Part shown: positions 8,807-17,059 of the stretch, piece by piece | How positions within the stretch are numbered: the stretch's first letter is position 1 | Layout: every line of letters starts with the position of its first letter | NCBI GenBank assembly: GCA_020719945.1 | Contig: DYPL01000018.1 | Coordinates: forward strand, 1 to 42,133 | DNA from: Turneriella parva | Lineage (GTDB): Bacteria; Spirochaetota; Leptospiria; Turneriellales; Turneriellaceae | Direction of reading: 5' to 3' | DNA length: 42,133 nt | The notes under the pieces: model-generated | The model's database searches: none | Seen by the model: the letters and a program-made list of their open reading frames with translations, nothing else | What the model was told of the DNA's origin: nothing | Program-made: the position numbers and the translations under genes

Positions 8807-10443
8807 TTTTTATCTCTGTCTTTAAACTGCCCGCTGTGTTTTCCAAGTGCTTCTTCCGTTACCTTGTCTGCAATATCACGATTGGTAAGAATATGCGGCG
8901 TTATAAAAACAAGAAGATTTGTCTTCTTCGTGACATTGCTGTTTCTCTTGAATAAATAGCCAATCAATGGAATATCGCCGAGAATTGGAATTTTGCGAAT
9001 ACTTTTTGTTCGCTCCGTTGCAATGAGTCCCCCGATTACAATAGTCTGGTGGTCCGCAACCTGAACCACCGTGCGAATATCTCGCTTGTTAAAGGTAGGG
9101 TTGGCGTTGGAGTCCTGTGTAGCTCCGGAAATAGATTTCACTTCCTGGTAAAGCTTCATCGTAATCATTTTGCTTTTATTAATGCGGGGCGTAAACTTGA
9201 GCTTAACCCCAGTAGGGCGGTACTCATAAGAAAACGTGGTAACTTCGTTGTCCCCGCCACCCGAAACCCGGTTACCGGTAATCACAGGTACGTCCTCACC
9301 TACGTTAATCTCTGCCTCCTGGTTGTCCATGGTTAACACCTGAGGGGCCGACAAAATTGCAAAGTTGTCTTTTTTTACATTGGCATTGAGAAGAGCCATA
9401 ATACTCTGGGCACCGTCTTCAATAAAACCTACCGAAAAACCGAGCAGAGTATTCACGCCGGTTATATCTCCCGAACGACTCAACATGCCGGATTCGGCGA
9501 GCAGCCCGGAATTAAACTGCGCGCTGCCATTCTTTCCGAACAGCCAGTCCACACCAAAAGAATTCTGATCGTCTGTATTAATTTCGACAATGAGAACCTC
9601 CAGCAGCACCTGGTCTAACGGCAGATCCAGTTTGCGGATAATGGCTTCTATCTCTGCAAAACGCTCCGGTGAGCCAATAAAAATGAGAGAATTGGATTCA
9701 GCATGGGCAACAACTTCAATTTTTTCTGCTGGTTTGTTCTCGCCGGGCTGTGGCTGTGCCTGCATTTTTTTGAGAGTGGCTTCAATGTTGGCTGCCTCAC
9801 TGTTCTCCAACCTGTAAATGGAAACATTGCCAAGGGTCTCTACCTGCGTTCCGTCCTGGTTTGTCTCTTTATCGATCAACTGAACCAAGCGCAGAAGGCG
9901 GTCTACTTCCAGATACGTTCCCGTAATCAAAATCATGCGGGAATCGTCGTATTCTATAATATCCGTATTGGTGTTCGTGAGTCTTTTTAGAAGAGCTGCA
10001 AGTTTACTGGCCGTAGTGCCATACACCGGAACCACCTGCGTAATAATCTGGTCTTTGCTTTCTTCTTTCGTAAAGGCAATCTCGCGGCCCAGGCTGATAA
10101 CCGTGTTGCCAGCAAAAGCGTCTTTCAGAGGAACCACGCGAATCAGATCCGGTCCCTCTTCGATAATACCAAACCCCCGCACGCCCAGTACACTTTTGAG
10201 ATAATCGTAAGCGCGGGACGATGGAATCCGTCGGGGAGAGATCACTGTAATTTTTCCCTTGACTCTGTCGTCTGTCACAATGTTCTTATTGACAATGCCC
10301 GACATGGTTTTCAGAAAATCCTGAATCTCCACATCCCGAAAATCGGGGCGAAAGAATTTTTCCTGAGCCAATCCTGAGCCGGAAAAAAACAGAACTAAAG
10401 AGACAAAAATTGCCGCAAGCAGATGGCGGTGGGGAAAATTCAT
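8803..10443 (-). CDS. gspD: Type II secretion outer-membrane secretin GspD
   Basis: The product, 546 residues, forms the multimeric outer-membrane channel of type II secretion. From ATG 10443 it begins with a signal peptide (HLLAAIFVSLVLFFSGSGLA, cleavage likely before QEKFF). Then come an N0 domain (FRPDFRDVEIQDFLKTMSG), two or more N1/N2 repeats (TQVVPVYGTTASKLAALLKR; VSIYRLENSEAANIEATLKK) and the C-terminal secretin domain with VGEDVPVITGN, YRPTGVKLKFTP, ADHQTIVIGGLI and IPILGDIPLIGYLFK. The upstream in-frame codons to 10488 lie inside yqeY and would spoil the signal peptide. The start follows the yqeY stop by one base. No separate pilotin or gspC is present. Confidence 0.94.
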   Translation of the reverse strand: MNFPHRHLLAAIFVSLVLFFSGSGLAQEKFFRPDFRDVEIQDFLKTMSGIVNKNIVTDDRVKGKITVISPRRIPSSRAYDYLKSVLGVRGFGIIEEGPDLIRVVPLKDAFAGNTVISLGREIAFTKEESKDQIITQVVPVYGTTASKLAALLKRLTNTNTDIIEYDDSRMILITGTYLEVDRLLRLVQLIDKETNQDGTQVETLGNVSIYRLENSEAANIEATLKKMQAQPQPGENKPAEKIEVVAHAESNSLIFIGSPERFAEIEAIIRKLDLPLDQVLLEVLIVEINTDDQNSFGVDWLFGKNGSAQFNSGLLAESGMLSRSGDITGVNTLLGFSVGFIEDGAQSIMALLNANVKKDNFAILSAPQVLTMDNQEAEINVGEDVPVITGNRVSGGGDNEVTTFSYEYRPTGVKLKFTPRINKSKMITMKLYQEVKSISGATQDSNANPTFNKRDIRTVVQVADHQTIVIGGLIATERTKSIRKIPILGDIPLIGYLFKRNSNVTKKTNLLVFITPHILTNRDIADKVTEEALGKHSGQFKDRDKK

Positions 10444-10444
10444 T

Positions 10445-10873
10445 TTACTTAAACAATTCCTTGGCGATTTCAGAAGCAAGTTTGCCATCGTACTGGCCGT
10501 CGTGGTGCTCTTTGAGATGCTTCATGGCCAGACCCACATTGGCAGCGCCAGACTTTTGAACGGCAGCGTGGATTTCTGCTGCCGACATCTGCTGTGGCAA
10601 ATAAGATTCCAGAATATTTTTTTCGTTCTCAAAACTTTCTTTTTTGTCGACAGAGATTTTACCCTGCTCTACCAAAGAAAGATTTTCGTTGACTCCTTTT
10701 AAGAAAGAACGAATAACCTTAAGGACAAGTTCGTTCGAGACGGAGTCCCGGTGGCCCTCGTCAATAGCGGCAGTCTTGGCCTGAGCGAGAACTGTCGTCA
10801 GCAGGGAACCTTTCTCTGTATTGCGCTCTTTGCGGGCAGTCAATGAATCTTTCTGTATTTTTTCAAACAGCAT
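10445..10873 (-). CDS. yqeY: GatB/YqeY domain protein
   Basis: This 142-residue small cytoplasmic protein is of the YqeY family, which resembles the C-terminal tRNA-binding tail of the GatB amidotransferase subunit. The match is seen in MLFEKIQKDSLTARKERN at the start, ESYLPQQMSAAEIHAAVQ in the middle and YDGKLASEIAKELFK at the end (family ending K...A..VK). The exact role is not established; tRNA-related binding is inferred for the family. I chose the ATG at 10873 because the family begins this way; an ATG at 10888 adds five residues. It is the first gene of the yqeY-gspDEF group and lies one base from gspD. Confidence 0.85.
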   Translation of the reverse strand: MLFEKIQKDSLTARKERNTEKGSLLTTVLAQAKTAAIDEGHRDSVSNELVLKVIRSFLKGVNENLSLVEQGKISVDKKESFENEKNILESYLPQQMSAAEIHAAVQKSGAANVGLAMKHLKEHHDGQYDGKLASEIAKELFK

Positions 10874-10888
10874 GGGCTTTTCTTTCAT

Positions 10889-11209
10889 TCACGGGGCGGG
10901 TGTCAAGATTTTCCTTGTCCATTACGGTTGGCGCTTGCGCGCAGCATTTTTTCGCCGACAGGAGGTACTATACCGCCAAAGGGGCAGCCATTCTATTGAA
11001 AGATCCTAACGCTATGAAATTCTTGCTCTTATTATAACCAGCGAAATATTTTCATCGCTGGCTATTCTCTGTTCTCAAAGCAGCGAAGCAAAAGTTGCTC
11101 CTTAGCTTACTCCTGGTTTAACCTTAAAAAAGCATTTTTTTAAAAATTATCCAAGAAAATTCTAAAAAAATTAAAAAATCTCTATTTCAAACACATTATA
11201 TCTATTAAG
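10889..11209. other. Divergent intergenic region with AT-rich leader
   Basis: About 320 bp separate the divergent yqeY and the 11210 gene. No convincing ORF is present. The part next to yqeY is GC-moderate. The last ~100 bp before 11210 are strongly AT-rich with runs of A and T, typical of a promoter/leader of the plus-strand gene. Hairpin repeat H1 sits in the middle at 11023-11064. No confident -35/-10 pair stands out. Confidence 0.5.
11023..11064 (+). repeat. Hairpin repeat H1
   Basis: CCAGCGA (11038-11044) and TCGCTGG (11055-11061) form a perfect 7-bp stem around a 10-nt AT-rich loop, preceded by TTGCTCTTATTATAA. Almost the same prefix and stem recur at 22072-22109 before aconitase. There is no T-run, so this is not a standard terminator. 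Confidence 0.6.
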
Positions 11210-11803
11210 ATGCAAAAGATAGATCAAAACGAACACCACCGTACCTCCGTAACAATTACGCCAAAATGTAAGAGACGCATCAAGGCAGCCCTCTTGATCC
11301 TTAAGCGCAACGGAGTTATCTGGTCCGAATCCGATCTCCTGCGTCAACTGGCCATGCTCTACCTGCAATCCTGGCGAGGCAACAAACTCAAGTCGGCCAC
11401 CGCAAGGCGCTACAACAATACAATTAAAGGCTGGAGATATGTTCGAGTTTCCTGGTACATAGACAAGGTGCTGTACTCCATTCTCTGGGAAAGGGGAGTG
11501 CATTCCGGCATGTCTGTTTCGAGGATGCTCGAATTTGCGCTGCAGTATTATATGCCGAGGCTTATGGAGGTCATTTTGCGCAATCCGATACGGGGCAATG
11601 CAGCCTCGCAGCGGAATGCTCCTTACTGGCAGAAGCGCTATGAGCAGCGTGCCAGACCAAAACCCAAAATCGTTGTTATCTACGCAGCGAAAACACAGAT
11701 GAACTCTATAATACGGCTTAAATCTCGACAATACTACAGAATTTTGCCTTTCGGTTATCTTTTGGAAGGAAAAATCCCCCCGGGTTGGGCCATTTTATTC
11801 TGA
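11210..11803 (+). CDS. Basic protein of unknown function, possible DNA-binding
   Basis: The 197-residue product is strongly basic, with no signal peptide or membrane helix. The N-terminal part (TSVTITPKCKRRIKAALLIL, then SESDLLRQLAMLYLQSW) resembles a ribbon-helix-helix arrangement: a short strand followed by two helices. A second similar unit may follow (RYVRVSWYIDKVLYSILWER, then SGMSVSRMLEFALQYYMPRL). This recalls small Leptospira-lineage proteins of the DUF1564 kind, but that is recollection and needs a profile search. The C-terminal 40 residues (IIRLKSRQYYRILPFGYLLE) look less ordered. The gene stands alone behind an AT-rich leader and points toward argH, which is convergent. A regulatory role is inference. 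Confidence 0.6.
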   Translation: MQKIDQNEHHRTSVTITPKCKRRIKAALLILKRNGVIWSESDLLRQLAMLYLQSWRGNKLKSATARRYNNTIKGWRYVRVSWYIDKVLYSILWERGVHSGMSVSRMLEFALQYYMPRLMEVILRNPIRGNAASQRNAPYWQKRYEQRARPKPKIVVIYAAKTQMNSIIRLKSRQYYRILPFGYLLEGKIPPGWAILF

Positions 11804-11977
11804 CAGCTCATTGAAAATCTGTAGGAATCTGGAAACCGCGCAAGCGTTGCGTTGAGCTATTTATAATCAACTTTCCAAGTTTGCTATTTTCATTTTGGCC
11901 AGTCGAAAAACAGGCTGAAAAACGAGCATTAGATCAGTGGCCAATCTATCGATTTAATAATCTTTACCGGCTGCGCC

Positions 11978-11999
11978 GCCCTGCCCGGGTAGGGCTTTT
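11978..11999 (+). terminator. Weak terminator-like hairpin between convergent genes
   Basis: GCCCT (11978-11982) and AGGGC (11991-11995) pair around GCCCGGGT, followed by TTTT. It could end the 11210 transcript about 180 bp after its stop. The stem is only five pairs, so support is weak. Confidence 0.3.
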
Positions 12000-12069
12000 A
12001 TAACCGTGTTGTTTTCCCAATCTGACGCGCAGTTTACTTGCAGCGATTTCATCACTACATAAGCCCATT

Positions 12070-13506
12070 TTACAAAGTAGACGGTCTGAATACTTGACGC
12101 GCCCCGGATGGCTTTTCTTGTTTGATGCCGATCAACGATGTAGCCAGAGTAAACTGCTCCCCGAGAGACTTTGGCGAAGTAGAACCCCTTCCCTGCCGTC
12201 TGTTCGGTGACTGCCGCAAATCGAGAATTTCGCGAGGCAGAGTAAATTTGCCTTGCCAGAGTTCTGCTATTTCGCCATCCGAAAGCGTGCCAAGAGTTTT
12301 GGCATTTTCTTCGCAATAGCGAACGAGTCTGCCGCTCAGTTCGTGGGCTTCCCTGAAGGCAACTCCATGTGTAGACACCAGATAATCTGCGATGTCGGTA
12401 GCCTGCGCAAAACCCTTCTCCAGCGACTGGATAATTTTATCCGGAAAGAATGCAGTATTACGCAGAATTTCAGAGAGGCCTTCTAACCCCATGGCAACCT
12501 GGTCTATTGTGTCAAACAGGTAAACCTTGTCTTCTTGGAGATCGCGATTATAGGTGGACGGCAGGCCCTTTAGATTCACGAGCAGTGACAAAAAATTACC
12601 AATCACGCGGGCAGATTTTCCACGCAGCAGTTCGGCTATGTCCGGATTTTTTTTCTGAGGCATAATAGAAGATCCGGTTGTTACTGCGTCAGACATGCGG
12701 ATATAACCGGCCTCTGCCGTACTGTAAAATATCAAGTCTTCAGCAATTCTGGAAATATGGATAAACAGTCGAGTTGCAAAGAAATGAAAAGACATTTGGT
12801 AATCCCGGTTCGCTACGGCGTCCATGGAGTTTTCGTAAATGGCTTCGAAGCCAAGACGCGTTTTGGTATAATCGCGGTCTATGGGATAATTGGCTCCACC
12901 CATGGCAGCGGCCCCCAGAGGGGAGCGCATGGATTCGCGTCTCGCAAACCGCAGCAATTCCAAATCTCTATAAAAAGCCCAAAACCAGGACATTAAGTAA
13001 TGTCCCAAAAGAACTGGCTGAGCAATCTGTAAATGAGTATAGCCAGCCCATATATCATCTTTGTGTTTTTGAGCAACTTCAAGAATCTCGCGAAGCAGCG
13101 ACTGCAATTTTTCTTCTGCCGCAGAGATCGCTTCACGCACGTATAGATGGGTATCGGTAGCTACCTGATCGTTTCGCGAGCGCCCCGTGTGCAGCCTTTT
13201 GCCTGCATCGCCAATCAAATCTGTAAGACGTTTTTCGATGTGCATGTGGATATCTTCGAGTTCTGGGGAAAACTGCATCTGGCTTGATTCAATTTCTTTT
13301 TTAACCTTTTTTAAGCCATTTTCTATTGCCTCAAAATCTTCTTGAGTAATAATATTCTGACGCGCAAGCATACGCGCGTGTTCGGTGGATGCCTGTATAT
13401 CTACTTTGTACAGGCGATGGTCAAACGATATGGATTCTGAAATTCGTTCAGCGACGGAGGATGGCTTTCCGGAAAACCTTCCTCCCCACATGGAAGAAGA
13501 CTGCAT
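12070..13506 (-). CDS. argH: Argininosuccinate lyase
   Basis: The product cleaves argininosuccinate to arginine and fumarate, the last step of arginine synthesis. The 478-residue sequence opens with MWGGRFSGKPSSVAERISES as is typical. It contains LHTGRSRNDQVATDTHLYVR, GYTHLQIAQPVLLGHYLMSW and the fumarase/aspartase-superfamily signature TGSSIMPQKKNP. The last part (TDIADYLVSTHGVAFREAHE and RGSTSPKSLGEQ) is also characteristic. Its length is close to the family norm (~460), with about 20 extra C-terminal residues after the last conserved block. It follows murI on the same strand with a gap of about 50 bp and may be co-transcribed with it. No other arg genes are in the window. Confidence 0.95.
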   Translation of the reverse strand: MQSSSMWGGRFSGKPSSVAERISESISFDHRLYKVDIQASTEHARMLARQNIITQEDFEAIENGLKKVKKEIESSQMQFSPELEDIHMHIEKRLTDLIGDAGKRLHTGRSRNDQVATDTHLYVREAISAAEEKLQSLLREILEVAQKHKDDIWAGYTHLQIAQPVLLGHYLMSWFWAFYRDLELLRFARRESMRSPLGAAAMGGANYPIDRDYTKTRLGFEAIYENSMDAVANRDYQMSFHFFATRLFIHISRIAEDLIFYSTAEAGYIRMSDAVTTGSSIMPQKKNPDIAELLRGKSARVIGNFLSLLVNLKGLPSTYNRDLQEDKVYLFDTIDQVAMGLEGLSEILRNTAFFPDKIIQSLEKGFAQATDIADYLVSTHGVAFREAHELSGRLVRYCEENAKTLGTLSDGEIAELWQGKFTLPREILDLRQSPNRRQGRGSTSPKSLGEQFTLATSLIGIKQEKPSGARQVFRPSTL

Positions 13507-13554
13507 GCGGCAGAACGTTTTGGACTACTGCGTGGTCAAGCGGTAAACGATATT

Positions 13555-14358
13555 TCACCAACCCATGCTAACCTTTTCAATGGAATCGATACTCTTGCCC
13601 ATAAACAGTTTTTCCATTTCTGGAAGATTGTCCGTAATATCAGAAAAATACAAATCGATTTTTCCCTGTTGGCCGGCGTTCCCGGAAAGCTGATTCACTG
13701 CAAGAGATTCTTCGAGTGTGCGCGCAATTTCGCGGGAAGAATCAATCAGTTCAAAATGAGGGTAAAGTCTGCGAATAGCAGGTTTCAGGAGTGGATAATG
13801 CGTGCAGCCCAGAATAACATAGCGTATTCCCTCGCGGTCTATTTCGTCAAGATATTCGCGCAGTACCATTTCGGTTACTTTTTTGTCTTGCATGCCCTCT
13901 TCTACAAGAGGCACGAGCAACGGGCACGCCCTCTCGACCAGAGAAAGCGTAGCATCGGTAGCATAGAGAGTGCGGGAATATGAACCGCTGCGCACGGTAG
14001 ATCGCGTTGCAATCACGGCGGCCTTTTCCTGCGTTCCAGCCTCCCGCAACAGTGCCTGAACTCCCGGTTCTACAACGCCAATCACGGGCACCGGAGATTT
14101 TTCGCGCAGTGCCGTTAAAGCGTGGGAGCTTGCCGTATTGCAGGCAACGACAATTGTTTTGACTTCTTTTGATAAAAGAAAATCGAGAATCTCAAGCGAG
14201 TATCGGACTACCGTTTCGGCAGATTTGGAACCATAGGGGACGCGGGCCGTATCTCCAAAGTAGATAAGGTTTTCATGGGGAAGCTGCTCGGCAATGGCAG
14301 ACAAAACGGTGAGCCCGCCAAGCCCGCTGTCAAATACTCCGATCGGTTTCTCGTTCAT
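13555..14358 (-). CDS. murI: Glutamate racemase
   Basis: This enzyme interconverts L- and D-glutamate without a cofactor and supplies D-glutamate for peptidoglycan. From ATG 14358 the protein is 267 residues and begins MNEKPIGVFDSGLGGLTVL, the family opening. The catalytic cysteines are in VVACNTASSHA (C73) and ILGCTHYPLL (C185), and YFGDTARVPYG forms part of the substrate site. The frame also extends 12 codons upstream to a TTG at 14394, preceded by AGAGA, but family length favours the ATG. It is followed by argH on the same strand. Repeat copy R3 begins about 45 bp upstream of the start. Confidence 0.95.
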   Translation of the reverse strand: MNEKPIGVFDSGLGGLTVLSAIAEQLPHENLIYFGDTARVPYGSKSAETVVRYSLEILDFLLSKEVKTIVVACNTASSHALTALREKSPVPVIGVVEPGVQALLREAGTQEKAAVIATRSTVRSGSYSRTLYATDATLSLVERACPLLVPLVEEGMQDKKVTEMVLREYLDEIDREGIRYVILGCTHYPLLKPAIRRLYPHFELIDSSREIARTLEESLAVNQLSGNAGQQGKIDLYFSDITDNLPEMEKLFMGKSIDSIEKVSMGW

Positions 14359-14402
14359 CGATAGAAGCACGTGGCTTTGCAAACGTGCTGTCAATTCTCT
14401 TT

Positions 14403-14487
14403 AAGTAACCTCTGAACGCGAAGCGGCGGAGCGACGCGAAGCGAGCCGTAGGCAAACTTTTTCAGACCTTACTTAGGTAGCCTCTGT
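14403..14487. repeat. Dispersed repeat copy R3, compound
   Basis: Two modules occur in one tract. TAAGTAACCTCTGAACGCG plus AAGCG (14403-14426) matches the right half of R2. AAACTTTTTCAGACCTTAC plus TTAGGTAGCCTCTG (14455-14487) matches R2 from its start. Between them lies a GC-rich stretch with GACGCGAAGCG-type units and GCCGTAGGC. The tract sits in the divergent gap between murI and ttcA. Confidence 0.7.
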
Positions 14488-14529
14488 CGAGCCCGAATAC
14501 TCTGTGTAAACTGCCAGAAAAACTCAGCC

Positions 14530-14544
14530 TCGCGCGAAGCGCGA
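14530..14544 (+). repeat. GC-rich hairpin upstream of ttcA
   Basis: TCGCGC and GCGCGA form a perfect 6-bp stem on a GAA triloop. It is followed by a T-rich stretch (AACTTTTATTTTTT) and lies about 40 bp before the ttcA start. It may be a leader hairpin or an upstream terminator; it cannot be decided from sequence. Confidence 0.4.
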
Positions 14545-14582
14545 ATCCCCAACTTTTATTTTTTACACGGCGGGGAACAAAC

Positions 14583-15344
14583 ATGGAATTACCAATGGAC
14601 CGAGGATTGTTTCGCAAACATTACAGAAAAGCACTGCGTGCGGTCGGTTCCGCCATCGAAGCGTACAGGCTTATCGAAGAGGGAGATCATATTCTGGTGG
14701 CCGTGTCTGGAGGAAAAGATTCTCTCTTTCTTTTGCACATTTTGTTGGATCTCCAGAGAAAAGCACCCGTTCGGTTTCAACTCACCGCCTATACGCTGGA
14801 CCAGGGATTTCCGGGTTTTCGCAGGGATATCCTGAAAAAACACTTTGAATCGATTGGCATTCCGCATGTTTTTTCCAGCCAGAACGTTCCGCAGGCGGCA
14901 GAAGCATCCATGCACGGCGATATGCTTTGTGCCTTTTGTTCCCGCATGCGACGGGGAAAAATGTACGAAGACGCAGAGAGAATTGGCACCAACAAAATAG
15001 CCCTGGGCCACAACGCAGATGATGCCATGGAAACTCTGTTTCTCAATATGTTCAATAACGGCCGGTTGGCCGCTATCCCTCCCAAAATCCGCAGTGACAA
15101 CGACAAGCACTGGGTCATACGCCCGCTCATCACCATGGACGAACGAGCGATCATTCTGTTAACCGAAGCTCTCGCGCTTCCTGTAATTCCCGGCAACCTC
15201 TGCGGCATGGCTGACAGGCAAAAACGGCAGGAATTAAAGCAGTGGCTGAACGAAAGAGAATCTGTTTTTCCCGGAGCGCGCGGTTCCCTGAAAAATGCAC
15301 TATCCAATGTTCAATCTCGCTATCTATGGGATAAACCTCTGTGA
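14583..15344 (+). CDS. ttcA: TtcA-type tRNA 2-thiocytidine synthetase
   Basis: The family adenylates C32 of certain tRNAs and replaces its oxygen with sulfur, using an iron-sulfur cluster. The 253 residues show the PP-loop ATP motif SGGKDS (42-47) and the central cysteines C116 and C119 in CAFCSRMRRGKMYEDAERIG. They also show LGHNADDAMETLFLNMFNNG and the third cysteine in IPGNLCGM (C207). All agree with TtcA rather than TilS or MnmA. An upstream GGGGA precedes the ATG at a suitable distance; a second ATG at 14595 is possible. It is a single gene, convergent with gltD downstream. Confidence 0.9.
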   Translation: MELPMDRGLFRKHYRKALRAVGSAIEAYRLIEEGDHILVAVSGGKDSLFLLHILLDLQRKAPVRFQLTAYTLDQGFPGFRRDILKKHFESIGIPHVFSSQNVPQAAEASMHGDMLCAFCSRMRRGKMYEDAERIGTNKIALGHNADDAMETLFLNMFNNGRLAAIPPKIRSDNDKHWVIRPLITMDERAIILLTEALALPVIPGNLCGMADRQKRQELKQWLNERESVFPGARGSLKNALSNVQSRYLWDKPL

Positions 15345-15607
15345 CATCTAAGTACGGTCTAAAAAATTAGGATTCCGAAATCTGTACAGGTTCGTATGGG
15401 AAATCCATACGCTGATAATCAGTGAGCTGTGTTTATGCGAGGAAATTTTCACGAAACTATTTTTCCCGGGTAGACGAGAGCATCCGCACAGCTCTTTGGG
15501 AATGTTAACCCCGGAAGAGTTTACAAGTAGATTCTATCAGGAAAACAGAATAGAGCTAATCGCGTGACATTGCGAAAAGAGGGGGAAGGATAACGAAAAT
15601 CCCTGAA
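15345..15607. other. Convergent intergenic region rich in hairpins
   Basis: There is no ORF here, between the ends of ttcA and gltD. CGTATGG (15393-15399) pairs with CCATACG (15405-15411) on a 5-nt loop. CTGAT-A-ATCAG follows at 15412-15422. GAGCTGTG (15424-15431) pairs with CACAGCTC (15487-15494), with a nearby ATGC/GCAT pair inside. Such clustered pairing suggests a structured transcript or a two-way transcription stop. No known RNA family is recognised. Confidence 0.4.
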
Positions 15608-15625
15608 TCAGGCGTCCAGGGATTT
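15595..15625 (-). terminator. Hairpin over the gltD stop codon
   Basis: AAATCCCTG (15597-15605) and CAGGGATTT (15617-15625) form a perfect 9-bp stem around an 11-nt loop that contains the gltD stop. On the minus strand the hairpin ends in TTTTC, so it can act as a short terminator for gltBD. Confidence 0.5.
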
Positions 15626-17059
15626 CAAATACCGGTCAACAGCTGCGGCTGCCTTGCGACCCTCGGAAATGGCCCACACGACAAGAGACTGGCCACGGCG
15701 AACATCGCCCGCAGCAAACACTTTGGGAATCGAAGTCTGGTGGGAGCCGACAGCCGTACCAAAGGTTGCAGCAACGTTTCCACGGGAATCGATGGTAAGC
15801 CCTTCCGAAGACAGCTGTTCCAGAAGACCTTCGCGAACGGGATGAACAAAGCCCATCGCCAATAGAACCAGATCAGCCTTGATCTCGCGTTCTGTGCCCG
15901 GGACTTCCTCTAACTTACCGCCAGCAAATTTCACATCTACCACTATAATGGCAGTGAGTTTGCCATTTTCATCGCGAATAAATTCTTTCGTATTGATGCT
16001 CCACAGTCTGTCTAAAATGGCAGCTCCCTCTTCGTGAGAAGTAGAAGTGCGCAGTTTATTGGGCCAGTAAGGCCAGGGAGTGGACGCCGGGCGCTCTTCC
16101 GGAGGTTTGGGAAAAATCTCGAGCTGTAAAATTTTCTCGGCAGCATGGCGCACAGAAGTCCCCACACAGTCAGAACCAGTATCTCCCCCGCCAATCACTA
16201 TGACATGCTTGCCAGTCGCCATAATTTGATTTTCGGGAGCATGGCCCGCTACAGCGCGATTATTGGCCGTCAAAAATTCCAGGGCAAAATGAACGCCTTC
16301 GCCTTCGCGCCCAGGGATCGGTAAATCCCTCGGTTTCTCGGAACCCATGGCAAGAACAATGGCATCATACCTGGCCATGAGATCTTTTGCGGTAATATCT
16401 TTTCCAGCCAAAGTATTGTTTTTAAAGACTACGCCTTCGGCTTCCATCTGCTTCACGCGACGATCGATAACAGACTTCTCCAGCTTAAAATCGGGAATGC
16501 CATAACGCAACAGACCGCCGGGGGCTTCGTTCTTCTCGAACACGGTTACCTTGTGTCCCAAACGCGCCAACTGCTGGGCAGCGGCCAAACCGGCAGGACC
16601 AGCACCAATCACGGCTACGGCATAGCCGGATATTTCACGCGGCGGACGGGGAATTACCCAGCCATTTTCAAAGCCGGTTTCTATAATTGTTCTCTCTATG
16701 GCCTTAATGCTCACGGGCTCTTCGTTTATACCAAGAGTACAGGCAGATTCACAGGGAGCCGGACAAACACGACCCGTAAATTCGGGAAAATTGTTTGTAC
16801 TATGCAGATTGAGCAAGGCTTCCTTCCACTGGCCCTTAAAGACGAAATCATTAAATTCGGGGATGTAATTATCGACAGGACAACCTGTATCGCCGTGGCA
16901 AAAGGGAATGCCGCAATCCATGCAGCGGGCCCCCTGCTCGTGCGCTTCATCCTGCGTGTAATGTTTGTCGAACTCTTTATAATTTTTGATGCGCTCTGTA
17001 ACGGGAAGATATTTTAACCCGACGCGGCGATATTCCTTAAATCCTGTTGGCTTACCCAT
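15608..17059 (-). CDS. gltD: Glutamate synthase small subunit
   Basis: The small subunit of NADPH-dependent glutamate synthase takes electrons from NADPH through FAD and iron-sulfur clusters to the large subunit. The 483 residues include cluster cysteines C46, C49, C54 and C60 ([11 protein letters not shown]) and C99, C103 and C107 (CPAPCESAC). The FAD motif is GAGPAG (152-157) and the NADPH site is GGGDTGSDC (290-298). The final FAD-binding segment is [20 protein letters not shown]. It overlaps gltB by 8 bp and has a GGAGG six bases before its ATG (minus strand), so the two subunits are co-translated. Length is normal. Confidence 0.96.
   Translation of the reverse strand: MGKPTGFKEYRRVGLKYLPVTERIKNYKEFDKHYTQDEAHEQGARCMDCGIPFCHGDTGCPVDNYIPEFNDFVFKGQWKEALLNLHSTNNFPEFTGRVCPAPCESACTLGINEEPVSIKAIERTIIETGFENGWVIPRPPREISGYAVAVIGAGPAGLAAAQQLARLGHKVTVFEKNEAPGGLLRYGIPDFKLEKSVIDRRVKQMEAEGVVFKNNTLAGKDITAKDLMARYDAIVLAMGSEKPRDLPIPGREGEGVHFALEFLTANNRAVAGHAPENQIMATGKHVIVIGGGDTGSDCVGTSVRHAAEKILQLEIFPKPPEERPASTPWPYWPNKLRTSTSHEEGAAILDRLWSINTKEFIRDENGKLTAIIVVDVKFAGGKLEEVPGTEREIKADLVLLAMGFVHPVREGLLEQLSSEGLTIDSRGNVAATFGTAVGSHQTSIPKVFAAGDVRRGQSLVVWAISEGRKAAAAVDRYLKSLDA

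Noticed and set aside
14401-14582. CRISPR-like array from repeated GCGAAGCG units
   Set aside because: The units are irregular in spacing and length, without direct repeats separated by unique spacers. They belong to the dispersed repeat copy.
14789-15307. Long minus-strand frame inside ttcA
   Set aside because: It mirrors the ttcA coding sequence with no recognisable motifs and no ribosome site.
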